Source: Homalodisca vitripennis
Lineage: Eukaryota > Arthropoda > Insecta > Hemiptera > Cicadellidae
Length of the DNA: 64,000 nt
Direction: 5' to 3'
NCBI RefSeq assembly: GCF_021130785.1
Contig: NC_060207.1
Span: 103,156,001-103,220,000, forward strand
Under the pieces are notes generated by a model. It saw only the letters and a program-made list of their open reading frames with translations. It ran no database searches and was not told the origin of the DNA. Below are positions 34,362 through 48,456 of this stretch, piece after piece; position 1 is the first letter of the stretch, and each line of letters begins with the position of its first letter. The position numbers and the translations under genes are program-made.

Positions 34362-36267
34362 GTAATGTACTGTAGTACAGCAATGTACATTAGATTTTAC
34401 TTTATGCAGATATGTACTATTTTCTTAATTATTTTTACAAAATTTGGGTAGTTGATATTGACCTTAATCTATTACGGTTAAAATTTAAATTCTTTAGGAT
34501 TAGGATAGCTTTACTAATATTAAAACTAGTCGGTAAAACATCCTGTTTGAAGATTTTAACAAAACAGCTAAGTAAAGGGATAGCTCAAAAACATACTGCT
34601 TGACTAGTGAGGAAGAAAAAAGTCTGTAATACTCTCTTTATGAGAGCTGAACACATCCAGGGATTCAAATAACTGGATTATGTGGAAGTAAAATTTAATT
34701 AAATACATTAATATTGAGAAAGTTTAAAGATTTATATTGAATACTGATAAGACTGACCTGTTTACTGGAATAGAAGATTTTATATTTTAATGTAACGGAT
34801 TTGTTGATAAAATTTAATAACAATTTAATTTAAATTTAATAATGATAATTTCTTGGAGGTTGTGTGTAATAATGTCATTGGGTTCACCCATTTCACGTTT
34901 TTACGTTTTATGACAAATATTATAAATTTGAATTGGTGATCATTTTCCAGGTTGCCCTCAAATGGTTGCCATTGGCAACAATCAAGCCCCTGGCATGGTC
35001 AAATTTTACTCTAGCAATAAGTTTTATGTTCAAACTTCTTTAATTTATAATTAACTATTAATTCTGTTGGGCCGTTGATCTGTACAATACAAGTATCTTG
35101 TCTGTTAGTTTCAAATTTTTGTATTAAACAACTTTAACTTCTTATAAACTGAGATTGTTTGGTGAATTAAAGGGAAAGCTTTGTTTCAATACTCTCTAAT
35201 AATGTACATAAAATTACTGATTTGTCTTTAAAATCTCTTTCATTCCAATTAACATGTAGCATAGTTACATGTTTCAACAGTTTTCTTACTCAAAATTATC
35301 AGTTTATTTTTTCAGGTTTGGCATACTTGCTTCTAAGAAACTGCTAAATAAAAGGGTAATTTGTTATGTAAAACATTAACGAAAATGTTGTCTATATCAA
35401 GCCTCCCCTATCGGATCTCAAGTGGATCCCTGCAATAGTTTGTCTAAAACTGTAAACAAACATAATATCTAAAATGGCATTAGTTTTTGTAATAGGATGA
35501 CATTAAAATTGATAACAAACAAGATAGATTAAATTTATTCTTTGATTTATATTCTTGTATGTTCATTATTTATTGTGATAGTTATTTACTGATCGCTATA
35601 ATGTGTTTCTGTCACACTTGTATGAAAGTCTAAAATTAGACAACCAAAGAAATGAAATATTGTGCTTTAGTAAATAATATTTAGCTATGAAGTTCATATT
35701 TTTTATGTCTATATTTGTTTATCACCAACCATTTGTTGCGTCTATGTGTAATGCACGCAGTGGATGTCAACCACTCAGTTGCGGTATAAAAACACAATTA
35801 CTAATTTTTTGTCTTAAAATTTGAATAGTTGTATACACAGTAAATATATCACCCATAAAATACATTGTCAATTTGTATCCCAATATTTTTTATCAGAGAT
35901 GGCATAGTTTGAAATTAAAAAAACAGTTAAATCTAAAATACAAATTTGTTAAGTAATACAAATACACACCCATATTTCAGCCCATTTTAGAATACATAAA
36001 TTCTAGGTAAAAGGTGGAGGATGTGTCTTGTAGTTCTTAAGATAGAGCCATTTTTCCAAGCGTTTGTTATTCTCTTTAATACGAAAGTATGTTACAGCCG
36101 TTCTTGTAGGGCATAAAATAATAATAATGCTCTCAGACGGTCGTCAAACTTACAATTTTTAATATTATTAGCGTTTAATAATTTTCCCATACCCCAGCTT
36201 GTCTGGGAGGTATGGAAAATTTGTAACGGTAACCCGTACCTCCATTAAGTCATCCGAGTTACGCCTA
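34362..36267. other. AT-rich intergenic DNA, no gene seen
   Basis: No exon, RNA gene or repeat family recognised between the MITE and the minisatellite. Confidence 0.5.
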
Positions 36268-37268
36268 TGACTACAACTGGTCTCTCACGATGAGTAGAGG
36301 GGAATACTACCATACGTGGTAAACAAACTAGCATCCATCACTATAACCGAGCTCACATGAGGAGTAGGGGGAATACTACCATACGTGGTAAAGAAACTAG
36401 CATCCATCACTACAACTGGTCTCTCACAAGGAGTAGAGGGGAATATTACCATACGTGGTAAAGAAACTAGCATCCATCACTATAACTAGTCTCTCACGAG
36501 GAATAGAGGGAAATACTACCATACGTGGTAAACAAACTAGCATCCATCACTACAACCGGGCTCACACGAGGAGTAGAGGGGAATACTACCATACGTGGTA
36601 AACAAACTAGCATCCATCACTACAACTGGTCTCTCACGAGGAGTAGGGGGGAATACTACCATACCTGGTAAACAAACTAGCATCCATCACTACAACCGGG
36701 CTCACACGAGGAGTAGAGGGGAATACTACCATATGTGGCAAACAAACTAGCATCCATCACTACAACTGGTCTCTCACAAGGTGTAGAGGGGAATACTACC
36801 ATACGTGGTAAACAAACTAGCATCCATCACTACAACTGGTCTCTCACAGAGTAGAGGGGAATACTACCATACATGGTAAACAAACTAGCATCCATCACTA
36901 CAAACGGGCTCACACGAGGAGTAGAGGGGAATACTACCATATGTGGCAAACAAACTAGCACCCATCACTACAACTGGTCTCTCACAAGGTGTAGAGGGGA
37001 ATACTACCATACGTGGTAAACAAACTAGCATCCATCACTACAAACGGGCTCACACGAGGAGTAGAGGGGAATAATACCATATGTGGAAAACAAACTAGCA
37101 ACCATCACTATAACCGGGCTCACACGAGGAGTAGGGGGGAATACTACCATACATGGTAAACAAACTAGCATCCATCACTACAACCGGGCTCACACGAGGA
37201 GTAGAGGGGAATACTACCATACGTGGTAAACAAACTAGCATCCATCACTACAACCGGGCTCACACTGA
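36268..37268. repeat. 70-bp minisatellite, ~14 copies
   Basis: The unit contains gaatactaccatacgtggta, then aacaaactagcatccatcac. Two subtypes alternate irregularly, one with ctggtctctcac and one with cgggctcacac at the same place. The core accatacgtggt is a near-palindrome. The array ends about 330 bp beyond the EXOSC4 poly(A) signal. Small frames across it are repeat artefacts. Confidence 0.95.
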
Positions 37269-37601
37269 GATATAGCATGGAATCTTACAGTAAGCAATAG
37301 TGGTGGTACATTTTCTGTCCCTTAGATCCACCATATCATGCAAGACTATCACAATCAAATGTGGTAATTAATGAGAAAATTCAAGGTATCTAAGGAAATA
37401 TATTTCTTTAAAAAAAATTTGTCTACTTGATATATTGTTACCTGGATTCAAAGTACCGATAAAAATAATACTTCACATGGAATTCCATTACTCCTTTTGA
37501 AGAGTAATGTAAATAAGGTTAAAGTACTTATTGAAGTATATCAAGTGAAAAACCTTTTGAATGAACCTCAAAAATTAAAAACAAATTCTGTACAAAAATA
37601 C

Positions 37602-37607
37602 TTTATT
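37602..37607 (-). terminator. EXOSC4 poly(A) signal AATAAA
   Basis: AATAAA on the minus strand 27 nt after the stop codon. The first canonical signal downstream; cleavage would fall about 10-30 nt further left. Confidence 0.7.
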
Positions 37608-37633
37608 ACAAAAATGATAGTTAAACAAGTTCC

Positions 37634-37849
37634 CTACGTGTCCTCGGTGTTGGGTTCCACAACCTGTAGGATACGCTGAGTGCTGATGTCAACAGAACCC
37701 CAGGCTGATGAACTGCCCACCTCTGTCAGATACTCGCGTAATGCACGGTCTAGGATTTCATAGACGTCCCGGCAGCCCTGCATTGCACAATCCATCACCT
37801 TCTTGAGGTGATCCAGATGAAATCGCTGGGACATGTCCATCAGCACTAC
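37634..37849 (-). CDS. EXOSC4: EXOSC4 exon 4 (terminal)
   Basis: 71 codons plus TAG, acceptor GTTGTATAG. Encodes VVLMDMSQRFHLDHLKKVMD, the C-terminal helix (DVYEILDRALREYL) and a lineage-specific tail ending EPNTEDT. Confidence 0.92.
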   Translation of the reverse strand, partial: VVLMDMSQRFHLDHLKKVMDCAMQGCRDVYEILDRALREYLTEVGSSSAWGSVDISTQRILQVVEPNTEDT

Positions 37850-40800
37850 CTATACAACATTTTCAACTTAAATTAAAGTAATCAATTGATGAGGTTTACG
37901 AGGTATATAATATCTTTCTGGAAAGCAAGGTCTGACTACCCTCCCCATCAATTGGTAAATAAGAAGCTAATTGTCTGAAAAACTCATTTTACATTATTAT
38001 AGTAACGGAAATCTCCCTTAAATTAACTTCTTCATTAGAGAGTAGAATAATGACTTGCATATTCTCTCAAAGCCTATTCATTCACCCATCTTTTTAATTA
38101 TTAAAAGTCCTGACCTACTTCTAACTTCACTACTTCAGTCACAAATCTCATCTTTTTTTAAACAAAACCACATTATAGTAGTTTGTAAACATATCACATT
38201 AACAGTTTTTGAAACAATAAATAATATCATAAATTAGATATAATTTGTTCTATATTGTCACAAATATGTAAAATTAAGATAAATTAAAAAATGAAGGTTT
38301 TTAAGCAAAACATCGCAACAGTCTCCCATTTTTAATCATTTAGTAATGAATTATACATTTAAAATCAATCTCAAAATTGTTTATACATGTATAAAAGCAT
38401 TACTTGAAACTGTTTTAATTTTAACACTACAAGGTTACATGTTTCTTAGCAGTAATTACCTCTTCTGCTGCTTTGTCATTATGTACAAAATAGTAAAAAT
38501 ATTTCAGGATGTTAAATTATACCAAACCCAAAATAAATAATTATGTTATCAATATCCAGCAGGTTTTAACTTAAATAGTACATGTGAGAACTAACACATA
38601 GACAATTGGGAATTACTTGGCTAAATTCGGTTATTATAACTGGTGCATGTTAAATGAGTCGGAAAAATCTTGGTAGGTAGAACTAAATTTATGTCGCTGT
38701 TTTGGTTAAAATGGCTTTTTTTAATTAAGAGAATTCATAATTTATAACCATACACCTTCAAATTGTATCCCCTCAAACTCAGTTTCATTTTAACAGTTAA
38801 ATTATCTAAAATAAAGTATTAAATAGTAAAGTAAAGTATTCAATAGTACAATGGGATATTATAAAGTGATAAAAAAATTCATCACATTTTTTGGGGAGGG
38901 AAGGGTTTTGGACCCCAAGAGCCTCCCCTTGGATTCATTTCTGCGGGACATGTTTGTTTTGTTATGACATCTTACAAATTGAATATTTTTATAGATGCTG
39001 TGCAATAAGTTTTTCATGTAGTCAGATGAGATCATTCTACGAGACTGGTAAAACCATAGTAATCTTAGTTACAAAATAATTGGATAATGACAACCAAAAT
39101 ATTTAAAAAAATTTAATCTAAATACTCAAATCATAATTTTTCCTGCAGTATGAGTACAGTTTGTAACATTAAATTTTTTATGCACAACAACGTTACAACT
39201 CACTGTTTATTTTGTTTAAGCAATCTCCAAAATCCTACTCATATTTATTCAAGACGTACCTCAGTATTGTCTGCTTGTGGTATCACAAACCAAAGCAGAA
39301 ATGAACGATTGGTTACCTGGCCAGATATGGGCATGGCAGCCACGGTGAGGTTAGAACCTCCGGAAGTTTCCTCCAGGTGACTGATGTCTACCAGCGGCAT
39401 GCAGTTGTCTCCACCAGCGAGCGATGCTGTACAAGCGACCACAAACTCTCGTATTGGTATCCCTGCATCTATTAGAGCCAAGGTGGCAGCATTGACACAT
39501 GCACAATAGTTACCGCCATCTGCTTGTAGCACCTAATACATACAAACAGTGCAAACTACATAGGTTTCTTATGTACAGATAATGCAAACTAGATGTTGAA
39601 TATCGGTTACTTCTTATGATGTACACTTTTATTAGTCACAACATTTTGTTTTAGTGTGCAGAATAGTAATGCAAGAAACAACAAAGGTCTAACAAGATTT
39701 TAAATGTTAAATCAAAGATCTTTAAATTCCATTCCCAATTCAAATTGGCACTAGTTCTTAACAGATACAAACCATGCCTTAACACTGACTTTTAGAGACA
39801 GTTTCTTTAGGGTATAAAGGGAATAACAATAAATTTTGAACATTAAAAAAGCTTTGAAGGGTAAACTGTGACATTTATAAAAGTGCTTACTATGTATTAT
39901 AATATTATTTATTACTTATAATATGTTTTAAAAAAATAACCTATGATAATTGACGTTAGTCTGGATGATCCCCAATGAACAGAGAAAGTACCTCTCCAGG
40001 AGTGACACTCAAAAGACCAATGGGAGATTCAAATCTAACTAATGGTTGGGCTCGGACAAACTCTAGTTAAACATCCTGCATGAGGTGCTCTGTTGTCAAC
40101 AAAATCCCAGGGTCTAGGCTAGTTCAAGCTTTAATGTTCTCGACTGGTCTGTACGGAATAGCACCACACACATATATTTGTGTAGACTGGGGGCCTCCAA
40201 TCCCACAGTATGAAGTGACCCGTGCCTAAGAGATGCATGGCGCAGGAGATACATCACGAACAGAGCCCTTAGGGGTTAGGCTCGCATCCAAGTGTAAGTA
40301 GCTTTCCTTGGTCATGCGGGGCTCTGATTAGGCAGACCTGTTTTTTCTTCGTTACTTATGGCACCTTTTATGGATCGTGCGGTGTGTGGCGACTGATCAT
40401 GGTGATCAAGGTCCTTCAGATCAATCTGCAGCACAGTTAAGCTGCTTCAGCTGTGTTCTGCATACACTTTTTGGTGGAAGAATTTCACATGGCCCTGATA
40501 CAGGGAATCCTGGATTGGTAAGGATAAAATATCAGAGCCTTCCATGACAGGAGTTAAAATGGTTACCGCCAATGTTAAAAATGCCAGAACTTGTATTGCT
40601 GTAAGGAACAAGGTGAAAAATGTTGTTTTAAGGATCTCTCCACTGACAGGCTGATTGTGATTGGCACTAGACGAACCCTGATGATTTCATCATCATATGG
40701 AAGAATTGGTGACTGGCTGCAATGCTAATAGACAATAGACAATATACTTTATTTGTACAATTCATAGACAATTACAAAAGCGTCAATAAAAACAAAGTGT

Positions 40801-43800
40801 CATAATATAGTAATCACATGGTCTTGTTAGGTAATTTAAAGTTAACCATAATGATGGTTCAAAGTTCTCCAGTTCAAAAATTCATCAATAGAATAAAATG
40901 AATGTTTAAAAAGCTTTTTTTTAGCTCTTGTCTTGAGATTATCTTGTGTTTTCATATCCACAGGTAGACAGTTAAACAGCTTCGCCCCCATATAGCATGG
41001 TTTCTCTTCGTAACGGGCTGTACGATGTTCTGGAAGTGCAAAGTCAGCAGCACGGCGAATGTTGTATTGGTGTAAATCATTACATCTTATCAAGTTCTTT
41101 CTTATGTGCACACAAAAATAATGTCTCAAAGATATATAATGACACCACAGTCAGGATTGAAAGTCTTGCAAAAGCTGCTCTGCAACTCTCCCTTGGCTGA
41201 AACTCCGCTAGAACTCTGACACATTTTTTTGCTGAATGAATATTTGCTGCACTGAAAGATGAAAGATTTGCTTACCCCAGACCAAGATTCCATAGCGAAG
41301 ATGAGTTTCAAAAAGGGCGAATATGCAATAGTTGCAGTGCTGACGTCACTAATTCATTTCACTCTAAGAATAAGGTAAAGTCCTGAACTCAACTTCTTAC
41401 AAAGGTTGTCAATATGCAAGTTCCATGTGAGGCCTGTGTCAATTGTAACACCTAAATATTTAGCTTCTTCCGCTGCATCGATGTTTTGCAAGTCCTAATA
41501 AATATTTTCTAGTCCCCAAAACCAGTTGTTTTGTTTTAGTTTCATTTAGCACCAGGTTATTTGTGTGGCAGTACTGTGTAGCCATGTTTATTGCAACATA
41601 CAAAGAAATTTCAAGTGATTCTGGATGTTTATCACTAAGGAGTAGAATAGTATCATCTGCATAAATAATAGTTGATGCATAATCTTCCAGGTATGTGGGA
41701 AGATCGTTTGTAAATAATATGAATAGGACAGGGCCGAGAACAGACTCTTGAGGAACTCCCCTTGAGCTCACTAGCGGGCTAGATTTTACTAAGCGAGTTA
41801 CACCCTTGTCTGTATATTTTAAATCAACCACCTGCTGTCTGTCATTTAACTGCTGAACCATCGGAAAGAAGTACCCGATATACCTAGTCTCCAATTTATT
41901 TAGAAGTTGTTCATGGTTAAGACATTCAAAAGCCTTACTGAAGTCAAGTAAAATGGATGTGGTTGTATTCCCTTCTTCAAGATGGTCTAAAATATACTCT
42001 ATTAGGCTCACTATAGCAGTTATTGTGGATTTACCTTTTATAAAACCATGTTGCCGATCAGTAAGCAGATTGTATTGTACAAGATGCTCAACAAGTCTAT
42101 TTAAGGCCACTTTTTCAAAAACTTTTGAAACTGTGGGTACCAAGGCAATTGGGCAGTAGTTGTTTGCATCAGAGGTGATACCCTGCTTGAAAAGGGGTAT
42201 TACTTTGGCATATTTCAGTCGGGACGGGAAAGTTCCTTCTACAAACGACTTGTTTATTAAAAATGTTAATGGATGTGCTAACTCTTCACTGCAAAATTTA
42301 AGTAATTTTGATGATACTTCGTCAATCCCGAATGATGTTTTTGTACTAAGTTGAGCTATCACATAATTCACCTCTTCCACTGTAGTAGGTTGCAGTGTGA
42401 AAGGTGGAACAATGTAATGATTTATAAAAGGTGCAGAAGGCGGACTAGGGTTAGCTGCTAAAGCATTGTCAGCTGCAGTAACAAATGCTGTATTACGATA
42501 GTCAGTAATACACTTAGGGTCAGTAATTATTTCCTGACCTGGAGCTATTAATTCTTTAGGAGATGTATGTGGTTAATGGATCCCTTCACCATTTATTACT
42601 GCCCAAAGAGCATTTGACTTATTATCTGAAATTTTACTGGAGATCTCTTGACGTTGCAATTCCTTAAGCCTTAAGTCATATCACTGATAAGCAATCATTT
42701 CTTGCTTATCTAATAAAAGGCCTAAAGTTATATATCTAGAATGTGTTCGTAGAAATTTTTCTCGTAAAATTTCAGCTTGGGGATCCGATTTTCTGTATAT
42801 TTTCATCTTTTTTCCTGGATGCTTTTAGAGGACAAGCAAAATTAATTATCAAACCTATTGTATTACTAAAATAATTATATGCAGTGTCTATGTCAGAGGC
42901 CATTTGCAACTCTAGCCATGTTTCTTGGCTTAGCATATCTTTAATAATATTAATATTTCTATCTGAAAAATTTCTTCCTTTCATGACCGGAAATGGTACA
43001 TCATCACGTTGGATATGGACACAGCAAAGCTGAGCTGTATGGTCTGATATCCCCTCATCTAGTACTTGTACAGAGATCCTGTCATCCTCTAGGTTTGAAC
43101 AAACACAATCAATTGAACTTTGTGATACTGGAGTTAAACGCATAGGAGGAAGTGGCATCCTACTCATTTTGTGGGACATCAGCATTTCCTCTGGCTTCAC
43201 TTCATGATTCAGAGTTAAGCAGTTAATATTTATATCTCTCACCATAATTATTGGGCAGCTCCATGTTGGTGCAGTTTCCAGTGCTTGTGAAAGAATTTCA
43301 AGGGATTCTTCTAAATTGCCCTGGTTTCTATAGGTGCCGACTATGTACATATTTTGATGTTTTACTTTTACCCATACCATAGCAACCTCACAGACTAATT
43401 CCACACTTACCCCTTCAGTAGATATGGATTCTGTTGTAGATACAAGTGAGTCTTTACAAAAGATGCCTACACCTCCCTTTTTGTGGTAATGCCTACTGAA
43501 ATCTGTAATCAAAGTATAACCAACAAGACTAGTGTTGTGGAGCTGGTCCTTTGCTAATCCATTCTGTCAATATAAGAAGATCAGGTTCAAGTCTTTGTAA
43601 AAGATGTATTACCCTACATCTAGCGCTGAGGGAGCACTATCTGGGGCGGATGGTTGGGGCGGGGTCGGCATAGGTCTCTTCGCTGCGGTTGCACTGGCAT
43701 GAGTAGAGTGTGAGATGTGTGAGTGGTTTGAGTTGTGTTTCTTATATGCATTATATACAAGTACATGTTATTATTTTGCGTGTGAGTATGTGATTATAAA

Positions 43801-46800
43801 TATGTTTATATACCTTTTTATCGTTATACATTTTTTATTTTATATTCTTAAATAAAGTTGTACTTTTTGTTCATATTGAAAATGTTTACAATACAATATT
43901 TAATTTTATTATTATTTAGAAATGAAAATATTTTGTTCTAGTTTGTATATGAGGTTAAATGTAAGAAAGGGCCATGAGGCCCTAATTTTCGCCTCAAATA
44001 AAGAAATATTTCATTTCATTTCATTTTTTTACCCTATCGATTTTATTGCTAAGCATGTCAACATTTTGGTGTAATATTTAAAACTGCTGAATTTTCAAGG
44101 CAGGCTTAGTCGAGTCTGTGTATGCTACTCCTTGGATATAGTTGGCTGTGTACTCTCTAAAAACATTGCTTGGTGAAGGATTTTGTTGTAAGTGTATGGC
44201 TTCCTCAATGTTGTTGTTGTAGAAGTCTTCATAAGTTTCATTTGGGCCAAATTCTTTTGCTGTTATAGGAGGCCCCGTCAATTTAGTTTTCTCATAGTTA
44301 CCCTTAACAATGTCTTCCAAATTATGAGCTTTGCTTTTTGCTACTTGTAAAGAGATGCTAAAGCAGTTTTTCATCTTCCACTCGGATTCATCGTTTTTGT
44401 CCTTTATTAAAAGCAATTTGTTAGATGTCAGTTTTTTGTTGGTATTTATAGTGCTGCTTCCTGTCGGTGATTGCTTTTTATGTACATATTTACATATACC
44501 TAATTCACATAGTGAGGTGTGGGGTAGCACCAACACAAACAGCAAAGTAAGTCGCTTCTTGAGTATATAATGTCCCGAAGTCTAGTGATTGCAAACGAGG
44601 GTAAGGCTTCAACATTTTGCATGCGTACGCGTAGGGAGGTGGTGGACATGACCATGATGATGGAGAGTATGATTGATCAGGTACATGGTTAGCATGTGGT
44701 GGAACTATGACCTGGTTTCTTGGAGGAAGAGAGTCAGGGCTTTATTCAGGTAAGCAAAACTTGGGGTACTTGGGAGACATACCATGAGTCTCTAGCCCTG
44801 TACAACTGCAAGGTTTGTACAGCTAAAAGATTAGCATGGAAGAAACTCTGCACTGATATTGACAGTGTGCAAGTCTTCAGAAATCGCTAGCAAAAAATCC
44901 TATCTCACCGCTTGATGGTCTCAAGGACGATCAAGGTAGATATATTACTGAACCAGAAGGAGTTCTAAAAGTTATGATGGTTGCAGTTTAGCATGTTGTG
45001 TAATAACATTCAGAAGGATTGATTGGGTGATTAACTTGTTTTGTCCTTATAAAGCTCCTGGAGGAGATCGAGTGAGACCGGTTTACTTGCAGTGGGGGTT
45101 GGATACCTCAGTGGCCCTCAGGTACATTCCTCTGTCCTAGAGAGCATTTAGAGTAGTGTTTATACTGAAGCAGAGGATGTCTAGCCTAAGTCCTTTAGGC
45201 TGATATGTCTTTGTTTAAAGGTTATTTTTGACGATGGAAGGATTGTGAAGGCAACAGGATTTTTCCAGACATTTGCCATCGTTCAGTGGCACTGAACGAT
45301 GGCAAATGTCCGGAAAAATCCTGTTGCCTTCACTGATATGTCTGTCCTCCATTCTTCTTAAAACCATGGAGAAAGATGATTTCTAGGTTTGTTTGGGAGG
45401 GATTTCTCTTGGAGCACCCTCCACATGCAAATCAGCATTTTTATACTTCAGGAAAATGATGTGACTCAGCCCTACATCAATTCGTATGCAGGACTGAAAA
45501 AGCGTCATTAGTGAAAGAAGTAGCAGCCTTAACTGTCTTTCTGAACATTGAAGAAGCTTTTGACAATACAGCCACTCAGGTGAAAGAACTAACTAGGAAC
45601 CTAAAAAGATTATACCAATTAAAGAAACCTCAACCAACAAAATTAGTACACACACCTTGACACTAAAGACTAGTACCAAAACAAAAGTCTGGAAGGGGCT
45701 TGCCTTTACCCCTTCCTCCTCCTGACCACCGCCTTTCCGTCCCATTTTTTCAGATGACACGACACGTTGCCAAAGAAAGAGCCGACATCGATTTTCATGT
45801 TAGTATCCCACTTTCATCCGTACCAGTGTGATGTGTGATTGTGATTTTCGTACTCGTGACTTGTGCTCGGGACTTACATTCTCTGCAGTGACAACGCCTG
45901 GGCAAGACTCCAAGCCAGCTTTTGGGTACGTTTGAACCCTTTCCTTTTCCTTCTTTCATCTTTCTGTTCTTTATTTTTGTGTGTACTAATACCTCTCCCA
46001 CCTGACAAAGTGGATAGATTCCAATCCTCTAAACATTGTGACATACCTTTATTAACCATAACGATGGCAAATGTCTGAAATTCTGTTCCTATTAAACCTT
46101 CCATCGTAAACAACAAACTTTAAACAAAGAAACCTTTCAGGATTGTTATACTTTCTAGGGAGACTTGGTCGGAGAGAAAGAAGCCTCTTCTACCAGTTGA
46201 GCTTAAATGGTTTATGGACGGCTTTAAAACAAAAAGTGGCACAGGCACTGAAATTGTGGGAGTGAGACCATGTAGAGAGCGGGTGGTCCCTTATTCCACA
46301 GTTTTACAGGCAGAAAGCACAACCATAATGGAATGTTCTCGTGAGAATATTTATCTGTGGTATAGAAGTAAGACGATTAGAATTTTTACAGATGGCCAAG
46401 GCATTGGACTCTTGTGTGTTCAACTCCAAACTTGTCTGAGATTGCAGCTAAGTTGTTGTTTCTTCCCTTGTTAGAATCAACAATGTGACTGTTTGTTGGG
46501 TTCCTGGTCATGAGGGGATCTCTGGGAATGAAAGATCTGATGCACTGGCCAACTTGGGCTCAGCATCTAACATGCCGAGACCTTTTGCCTGTACTTCTGG
46601 CCAAGACTTACCCTCTTAAAAAACAAGGGTGTCATCCACAAATAAGAATAATTTACCATTTAGATGTAATTTTGATAAACTGTTGATATAAATTAAAAAA
46701 TAAAATTGGACCAAGAGTGCTGCCCTGGACAACACCATATTCCACAGGTAATAGATCACTCACTGTTTATTCCACCAACAGACACACTTGAAACCTATCA

Positions 46801-48403
46801 GTGAAGTAGTTCTGAAACCATGAGAGAGCAGCGCCACAAACTCTGATATGTTCAAGCTTCAATAGTAATTGGCTTCTGTCTACGGAATCAAAAACCTTTT
46901 TTAAGTCCAGAAAAATTAACATTGAGTATTTTCCATCAGAAATACTATTATTTATCTCTCTATTGATGTCAAAAAGAACGTTTGTGATGTTTTTGTCATT
47001 CCTAAACCCATACTGAGACTCACACAGAATTTCGTTTTCTTGGAGATATGTGACTAGTTGATCTTTTATTATGCGCTCTAATACTTTTGAAAACACAATC
47101 AACAGGAAAATTGGCCCGCCAGTTCCCGAAGTTGTTTTTATCATTGACCTCGGAACTTATGTACAGGGAATACTTTTGCCAACTTCAAGAAATTCGGAAA
47201 AACGCCATTTAAGATACTTAAATTGATTAAATGAAGTAAGGGTTGAAGAATTGATAGTGGAACATACAGCACAGTTGACTCAGAGGTAGATGACTCTGAT
47301 TACGATGCTCATTCTCCACAGTGAAACAACAATATCCCAGATGGCATAAAAGATTATTTATTCACAAAAGAAGAAGGATTTTAGTACCAATACCAGAAAA
47401 CAGATCCCCTGTAAGTTTTTACAACTTATTAGTAGACATTAATTTTTGGAAGGTATTGTAATGACTACTAATAAATATGCTTCTAGAATAACACATTGGA
47501 GAGATCTCACAGTGGATGAATTGAGAATTTTTATAGCTTCATTCATACATATGGGGATCGTCCAACTTTCCCATATTCAGTACTACAGGAAAAATAACAA
47601 ACTGTTTTCAATATGCTTTCCCAAGTTTATGAGCCATGATGGGTTTTTGATAAATTTACGGTGCCTGAATTTTAAAAGGTACTCTGATCCATCTAACTGA
47701 GTCAGTAAAGTTCAATTTCTGATTAATTACTCCAACAACAAAATGGCTTCTGTGTACTATCTATAGAAAAAGCTCTGTATTGATGAGGCAATGATGTTGT
47801 AGTGTTGGCATTAAATCTGAAAGTACATCAAGGGCAAGCCCCACAAGTACGGGATCAAGTTGTACAGTTTGTGTGATCCACATGGCTTTATTATAACAAT
47901 TTTTTATGTACTGTGGTATTTTGATTACTATTGTGGTAAAGGATATGCAGCCAACATAGTGCTCAAACTTATGCAAGGAAAATTTTATTGTAGTTATGGC
48001 CTGTTCTTGAACATTAATTGCCAAAGAAAACTTATAATAATAATAATTATTATTATTATTATAGGTCATATGACACCATGACTAAAGAACAAACATTCTG
48101 TACAGTTGGTATGGTTGTAAATAATTGCATTTTTAAGGTGTTACATTATTTTATTTTATATATACTGACAGTTGATAAAAAATCTAACACAATATTGCCT
48201 TATTTGTATATAAACCGAATACAGAGCAGTTTTTTACAACATAAAATAGATCCGCAGCATCTAGATTGATTGGCTCCAGGAGCGCTTGGGAACCATAGTT
48301 CCAGCTATTGGAAAATTGCAAAATCCACCCAAAAATTCATCTAGGCAGCTTTCTACCCTGTTTGGTAAGTAAAAAAACAAAAAAATTAGCATGATCAAAA
48401 GGA

Positions 48404-48456
<53 letters not shown>

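Larger units (their letters stand above)
40728..44560 (-). mobile_element. Nearly full CR1/Jockey-like LINE with SINE-like insert
   Basis: Minus strand. The 3' end at ~40728 carries short tandem attgtct units after AATAAAG. Coding order from the right: pre-endonuclease frame (44545-44078), endonuclease start ILHQNVDMLSNKIDRV, a 0.4-kb insertion, then the rest of the endonuclease, RT and C-terminal domain. Lies in EXOSC4 intron 2 in the sense orientation. Confidence 0.8.
44800..46620 (+). pseudogene. I-clade LINE (RT to RNase H), twice interrupted
   Basis: Plus strand: RLAWKKLCTDIDSVQVFRNR (44830), ISPLDGLKDDQGRYITEPEG in another frame, YKAPGGDRVRPVYLQWGLDT (45050), then RT motif A DIEGAF-like sequence (NIEEAFDNT at ~45545), KPFRIVI at ~46142, and RNase H: LKWFMDGFKTKSGTGTEIVG (46200), TIMECSRENIYLWYRSKTIR, IFTDG and VTVCWVPGHEGISGNERSDA (46480). 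The parts are separated by two retroposon insertions. The family is the same as the elements at 58390 and 59230-60343. Confidence 0.8.

Noticed and set aside
36285..36473. 62-residue frame in the minisatellite
   Set aside because: Repeats every 70 bp because of the array; not a gene.
36268..37268. CRISPR-like array
   Set aside because: Whole 70-bp units repeat without unique spacers and the context is eukaryotic; it is a minisatellite.
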